Shown in pieces: positions 60,202 to 64,000 of a stretch of 64,000 nucleotides of DNA (its first letter is position 1; each line of letters opens with the position of its first letter). The notes under the pieces are model-generated. The model made no database searches, was not told the origin of the DNA, and was given only the letters and a program-made list of their open reading frames with translations. The stretch covers positions 1 through 64,000 of the forward strand of contig DASSNU010000008.1 of NCBI GenBank assembly GCA_035701265.1. The letters are read 5' to 3'. The DNA comes from DASSNU01 sp035701265. Lineage in GTDB: Bacteria; Gemmatimonadota; Gemmatimonadetes; Gemmatimonadales; Gemmatimonadaceae. The translations under genes and the position numbers were made by a program.

Positions 60202-61557
60202 TCAGGGGCGGCGGTAGATCCGTCCGTCCTTCATCACGAAGCGGACCTGGCGTATGCGCGAGATGTCGTGCGTGGGATCTCCCTCCACCGCGACGAGATC
60301 GGCGAGCAGCCCTGGCGCCACGCTCCCCAGGCTGTCGCTGAGCTGCAGCACCTTCGCGTCCACCGACGTCGCCGCCTTGAGCGCCTGCACGGGGCTCATC
60401 CCGTAATCGACCATCATCTCGATCTCCCGCGCGTTCTCGCCGTGCGTGTAGACGCCCACGTCGCTGCCGCTCGCGATCGTGACGCCGGCAGCCAGCGCGG
60501 CGCGAAAGCTCTCGCGCTTCCGCGTGATGGATGCCGGCTCGGGATCCACGCCCTTGCGCCATCCACGGTACTGCAGGATCGCGTCCCCCGCGGCGAGGGT
60601 GGGACAGAGGGCGATGCCACGCTCGGCCATCATGCGGAAGAGCTCCGGCGTTCCTCCATCTCCGTGCTCAATGGTCTCCACGCCGGCCAGGATCGCCCGG
60701 CGCATCCCCTCGGTGGTCGAGCTGTGCACGGCAACCGGTCGACCGCTGCTGTGCGCGATCTCCACCGCCATCTTGAGCTCATCCAGCGTGAAGGTGGGAC
60801 GCGCCTCCCCGTGCGGACCCCAGCGGTAGTCGACGTAGATCTTGATCCAGTCCGCACCGCGGCCGATCTGGTCGCGCACGATGCGCGCGAGCTCGTCGGC
60901 GCTCCCGGCTTCTTCCCCGCCCTGCGGGATGTCGTATCGCGGATCGAAGCCACGGGGGCCGTAACTCCCGCGCGCGACGATGGCGCGCGTGCTGACGAGC
61001 ATCCGCGGGCCGGGGATGATCCCCTGCTCCACCGCGTGCTTGAGCCCCACGTCGGCGTAGCCGGCGCCCTCGGTGCCCAGGTCGCGCACGGTGGTGAAGC
61101 CGGCAAGGAGCGTGTTGCGCAGGTGATTGGTGGCGCGCGCCACGCGCAGCGGCAGCGACTCGTGGAGCACCTGATCGTTCCACGACGTCTCGTTGTACGG
61201 GTGGAGCATCATGTGCGAGTGCGCCTCGATGAGCCCGGGGAGGAGCGTCATCCCCGGGAGCTCGACCACCGTGGCGCCGGCGGGAGCGTTCACCTGATTG
61301 GCCGGCCCCACCGCGGCAATGTGCGAGCCGCGCACGAGCACCACCCACCCGTCGTGCGGAGCGTCGCGCACACCGTCGAACACACGCGCCGGACGGAGCA
61401 GGAACACGCTGTCGTCAGCCGGCGCGCGAGATGGACGCTGCGCGGCAGCGGTGGGGATGCCGATGGCGAGCGACGCGCCGGTCGCGGCGAGCATCGAGGC
61501 CGCGCGCGACAGGAGGAACCGGCGCGAGCAGCGGGGCGAGCGGATGGTGGAGGACAT
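60202..61557 (-). CDS. Exported amidohydrolase (prolidase/imidazolonepropionase-like), Tat signal
   Basis: A 451-aa metal-dependent hydrolase. The N-terminus 'CSRRFLLSRAASMLAATGASLAIGIPTAAA|QR' is a twin-arginine signal, implying export in folded form with metal bound. 'LLPGLIEAHSHMMLHP' (HxH), 'WIKIYVDYRWGP' (candidate bridging Lys), 'VAVHSSTTEGMRRAI', 'ETIEHGDGG' and 'TIASGSDVGVYTHGEN' (metal Asp) give the TIM-barrel site. Related enzymes cleave Xaa-Pro dipeptides or N-acyl amino acids. The cyclodeaminase-like protein downstream could act on a released amino acid (inference). Confidence 0.9.
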   Translation of the reverse strand: MSSTIRSPRCSRRFLLSRAASMLAATGASLAIGIPTAAAQRPSRAPADDSVFLLRPARVFDGVRDAPHDGWVVLVRGSHIAAVGPANQVNAPAGATVVELPGMTLLPGLIEAHSHMMLHPYNETSWNDQVLHESLPLRVARATNHLRNTLLAGFTTVRDLGTEGAGYADVGLKHAVEQGIIPGPRMLVSTRAIVARGSYGPRGFDPRYDIPQGGEEAGSADELARIVRDQIGRGADWIKIYVDYRWGPHGEARPTFTLDELKMAVEIAHSSGRPVAVHSSTTEGMRRAILAGVETIEHGDGGTPELFRMMAERGIALCPTLAAGDAILQYRGWRKGVDPEPASITRKRESFRAALAAGVTIASGSDVGVYTHGENAREIEMMVDYGMSPVQALKAATSVDAKVLQLSDSLGSVAPGLLADLVAVEGDPTHDISRIRQVRFVMKDGRIYRRP

Positions 61558-61648
61558 TGCCTGTGGGTCGTGCGAGAGGAGGGTGACGGCGGACGCGCAT
61601 ACGCTGCCACGCCGCAGCCCCGCGCGCAACCGCCCGAGGCAGCGTGCG

Positions 61649-62983
61649 CTAGCTGCGGCGGCGTTCCAGCCGGCGGAGCAGGCGGTCGAGCGCGCGCACG
61701 TAGATGTCGAACTGCACGTAGAACGCGTGCCGCTCGGTGGGGACGTGCCGCACGCCGCCGCGCAGATCGCGGGTGGATGCGCGCACGAGCCGCTCGATGT
61801 GCGCCTCGAGGTCGCGGGTGGCGCGGACCCGATCGCTTCCGCCAGCCCGCGTAGAGCCGAGCAGACGCGCGACGAGCGCGCCCTGCCGGCTCACCACCGG
61901 ATACGCCGCGCCGTCGGTCTCGAAGTGGCCCACCACGAACAGCGCCGGGTGCCCGCGCGGGAACATGTTGAGGCGCAGCGCACCAGGGCGGAGCACGTCA
62001 TCCTGCAGCGCGCCCAGACAGGGGAGCGACGCGCGATAGCCGGTGGCGTAGATGATCGTGTCCACCTGTTCCTCGGCGCCGTCCACGAAGCGCACCGTGT
62101 CGCCGCGCAGCTCCGCCACGTCCGGTCGCGGCACGACGTCGCCGTGCGCCAGGTGATGCAGGAGCTGCGTGTTCATGATCGGGTGCGTCTCCAGCACGCG
62201 ATGGTCGGGGCGCGGCAGCCCGTAGCGCGTGACGTCGCCCACCAGGATGCGCAGCAGGAACGTGAGCGCGGGCTGCGCGATCCACATGGGGAGGTGCGGT
62301 CCTGTACGGAAGAATGCGTCCGTGGGCTGGCCGAAGACGTGCTTGGGGAGAAAGTGATAGCCGCGCCGCAGGGAGAGGACCGCACGCTCCGCCACGCGCG
62401 CGGCATCGCAGGCAATGTCGCACCCGCTGTTCCCCGCGCCCACCACCAGCACGCGTTTGCCTTCGAGCTCGCGCGGCGAGCGGTACGCCGCTGCATGAGA
62501 GATGCGCCCGGTGAACGCGCCGGGATACGCCGGAAGCACCGGATCCCAGTTGTGCCCAACGGCCAGGACCACGGCGGCGTAGCGTCGCGTCACACCGTCG
62601 TCCGTGGTCACCTCCCACGCGCCATCCACCTGACGCACGGCACGCACGCTGGTGCCGAATCGGATGTGCGGGCGGAGCCGGTAGTGATCGGCGAACGCGC
62701 GCAGATACATCAGGATCTGCGCGTTGGAGGGGTAGTCCGGATAGCGATCCGGCATGGGGAAGCCGGTGAACGCCGATTGCGTCCGCGACGAGATGAAGTG
62801 CGCGCTGTCGTACATCGGCGTGTCCGCGCGCGCGAGGTCCCAGATGCCGCCCACGTCGTGGTGGCGTTCGAGCACCTCGAACGGGATGCCTTCCTGCAGG
62901 AGCGCGCGTGCCGTGGCGAGGCCACTGGGCCCCGCCCCGATCACGCACACGTCCGGATTGTCGGTGGCTCCCTCCGTGCTCAT
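61649..62983 (-). CDS. Flavin-containing monooxygenase
   Basis: A 444-aa flavoprotein. It has the FAD fingerprint 'VIGAGPSGLATARAL' (14-28), the NADPH fingerprint 'VLVVGAGNSGCDIACDAARV', and the FMO identifying motif F-x-G-x3-H-x3-Y in 'FTGRISHAAAYRSP'. 'IIYATGYRASLPCLG' is the ATG-containing motif. Class B monooxygenases oxygenate soft nucleophiles such as amines and sulfides, or carry out Baeyer-Villiger reactions; the substrate is unknown. It lies 91 bp upstream of the amidohydrolase on the same strand. Confidence 0.92.
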   Translation of the reverse strand: MSTEGATDNPDVCVIGAGPSGLATARALLQEGIPFEVLERHHDVGGIWDLARADTPMYDSAHFISSRTQSAFTGFPMPDRYPDYPSNAQILMYLRAFADHYRLRPHIRFGTSVRAVRQVDGAWEVTTDDGVTRRYAAVVLAVGHNWDPVLPAYPGAFTGRISHAAAYRSPRELEGKRVLVVGAGNSGCDIACDAARVAERAVLSLRRGYHFLPKHVFGQPTDAFFRTGPHLPMWIAQPALTFLLRILVGDVTRYGLPRPDHRVLETHPIMNTQLLHHLAHGDVVPRPDVAELRGDTVRFVDGAEEQVDTIIYATGYRASLPCLGALQDDVLRPGALRLNMFPRGHPALFVVGHFETDGAAYPVVSRQGALVARLLGSTRAGGSDRVRATRDLEAHIERLVRASTRDLRGGVRHVPTERHAFYVQFDIYVRALDRLLRRLERRRS

Positions 62984-63095
62984 GCGCGTCGTCCAGGCAT
63001 GGCGCGAAGGATAGCGGATGCGCCGGTCGGTTGCGAGCGGCGCGGCACGTGCGCGCCGCTCACGTCAGGCCCTGCGCATCACGCGCTACGCCACG

Positions 63096-63131
63096 CGTGG
63101 CGCAGGCGGCGTGGCGCAGGCGGCGTGGCGC
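63096..63131. repeat. 14-bp tandem repeat, 2.6 copies
   Basis: CGTGGCGCAGGCGG at 63096-63109 and 63110-63123, with a partial third copy to 63131. It lies in the gap between the monooxygenase start and the end of the zinc-ribbon gene. No function is evident. Confidence 0.65.
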
Positions 63132-63189
63132 GGCGCCCGGGCGCGTCAGCGCGCGGACGGCGCTCGTCCCTCCACCCCGCACGCCGGCG

Positions 63190-63408
63190 TCACTTCCAGG
63201 CCGACGTCTCGCGCAACTGCGGGACCGACTGCGGGGGAATGGAGATCATGTGGCCGCACTGCGTGCAGATGTCCACCAGCACATCGGGCACACGGAGCCG
63301 GGTGCGGCGCATCTGGACCGTGCGGTACTCGAAACGCGTCCGTACGACGGTGCGGCAACGACGGCAATGATTGGCGGCGGTGTCGCCAGCCCTCCACGGT
63401 GTTTTCAT
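63190..63408 (-). CDS. Small zinc-ribbon protein (72 aa)
   Basis: ATG 63408 follows GGAGGAG, which selects it over upstream in-frame ATGs. Two CxxC pairs ('CRRCRTVV' and 'CTQCGHM') are separated by about 32 residues, forming a zinc ribbon. 'VQMRRTRLRVPDVLVDICTQCGHMISIPPQ' resembles the YgiT/MqsA-type zinc finger, but the DNA-binding helix-turn-helix of MqsA is missing and no toxin gene adjoins it. A role as a stand-alone zinc ribbon is all that can be said. Confidence 0.7.
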   Translation of the reverse strand: MKTPWRAGDTAANHCRRCRTVVRTRFEYRTVQMRRTRLRVPDVLVDICTQCGHMISIPPQSVPQLRETSAWK

Positions 63409-63595
63409 CTCTCCTCCAGGTGCGCCGGCCGCGGTGTCGGCCCGAGTGGGTGGCCGCATCCGTGGCCGCGCGTCCATCCCTACGGAGCGCTCCAGGCGCG
63501 GGTTTCGCCGGACGGAGCGGCGCCCTTGTGCGCGGCGGAACACAGCGACAGTGTCATGGGTTCCAGTACACGCCACGATTCACGGGGAGCCGATC

Positions 63596-64000
63596 ATGTC
63601 CTTCCGTTCGACATCCACTGCCCTGACCAGGGTTGCTGCCGCGCTGGCGCTCGCCCTGCCGAGCACGCTCGCCGCACAGCAGGGCGGCACGTCCGGCGCA
63701 TTCATCATCCGGCTCGGACGGGACACCATCGGCGTGGAGCAGTTCACCTCCACGGCGCAGCGCGTCACCGGAGACATCCTCCTCCGCTCCCCGGTGGCAC
63801 GGTTGTCACACTACGATGTGCGGCTCGATGCCCAGGGGAACCCCACGCGCGTGGACGTCACGCTCGGCGGTCTCAACGGTGCGCCGCGTCCCAGTCAGCC
63901 GCGCGCGCTCACCATCACCTTCCACGGCGATTCCGCCACGCAGGTGATCACCTGGCCCGACAGCACGAGTACGAACAGCTTCGCCGTGCCGAGCGCTACG
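63596..64000 (+). CDS. Secreted protein, truncated by the window end
   Basis: GGGGAG lies 7 nt before ATG 63596. The signal peptide ends 'ALPSTLAA|QQGGTS'. The mature N-terminus 'GAFIIRLGRDTIGVEQFTSTAQRVTGDILLRSPVARLSHYDVRLDAQGNPTRVDVTLG' is beta-rich and resembles the protein at 42399. The frame is open to base 64000, so at least 135 residues are seen and the C-terminus is outside. Confidence 0.75.
   Translation, partial: MSFRSTSTALTRVAAALALALPSTLAAQQGGTSGAFIIRLGRDTIGVEQFTSTAQRVTGDILLRSPVARLSHYDVRLDAQGNPTRVDVTLGGLNGAPRPSQPRALTITFHGDSATQVITWPDSTSTNSFAVPSAT

Overview
The window is a 64 kb chromosomal segment of a high-GC, Gram-negative-type bacterium. Gemmatimonadota (Gemmatimonadaceae-like) is the best guess. 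This is inference from gene content, not from a marker phylogeny: stand-alone carboxypeptidase-regulatory/plug proteins, large DUF5117-type zinc metalloprotease lipoproteins, many secreted peptidases and acylases, stand-alone larE, bshB1, and a TolC-type outer membrane protein. I see no rRNA, IS element, prophage or CRISPR array. Coding density is high, and high GC produces many long spurious open frames on opposite strands.

Layout. 1-5.4 kb (minus): yajQ, a secreted plug-domain protein, a secreted protein with a disordered tail, and a lepB-sigma-70 pair. 5.7-11.5 kb (minus): a tightly packed run read larE, a 74-aa protein, thpR, an anchored protein, an NtrC-type regulator, a membrane protein and an aldehyde dehydrogenase. 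11.6-24.6 kb: prolyl oligopeptidase, comM, an Ntn-acylase, an AI-2E-family membrane protein, a NUDIX hydrolase, two unknown proteins, an M3 peptidase and a quinone oxidoreductase. 24.6-26.3 kb: a decayed DUF3052-like gene and a class C beta-lactamase-like hydrolase. 26.4-34.1 kb (minus): a six-gene cassette coupled by start/stop overlaps (GT4, ATP-grasp, CapK-like ligase, GNAT, Mur-type ligase, second CapK-like ligase), probably building or amidating a surface polymer. 34.6-41.6 kb (minus): a metalloprotease lipoprotein and a 1374-aa NtrY-like kinase. 41.6-49.3 kb (plus): creatininase-family amidase, a small secreted protein, then a TolC/MacA/MacB-like tripartite ABC efflux operon with two separate permeases. 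49.4-51.5 kb: bshB1-kynA-kynB. 51.6-56.1 kb: hybrid histidine kinase, then cysteine desulfurase-mnmA for tRNA 2-thiouridine. 56.3-59 kb: small proteins and tRNA-Asn. 59-64 kb: ornithine cyclodeaminase-like protein, Tat amidohydrolase, flavin monooxygenase, zinc-ribbon protein and a truncated secreted protein.

Three cross-cutting signals stand out. First, ten of twelve recognisable non-lipoprotein exported proteins carry glutamine directly after the predicted Ala-x-Ala cleavage site, matching the pyroglutamate 'Q-rule' known from Bacteroidetes. Second, the coupled cassette at 26.4-34.1 kb contains a Mur-type ligase with an altered P-loop and a four-cysteine tail. Third, a terminator-like hairpin ends one base before the mature 5' end of tRNA-Asn.
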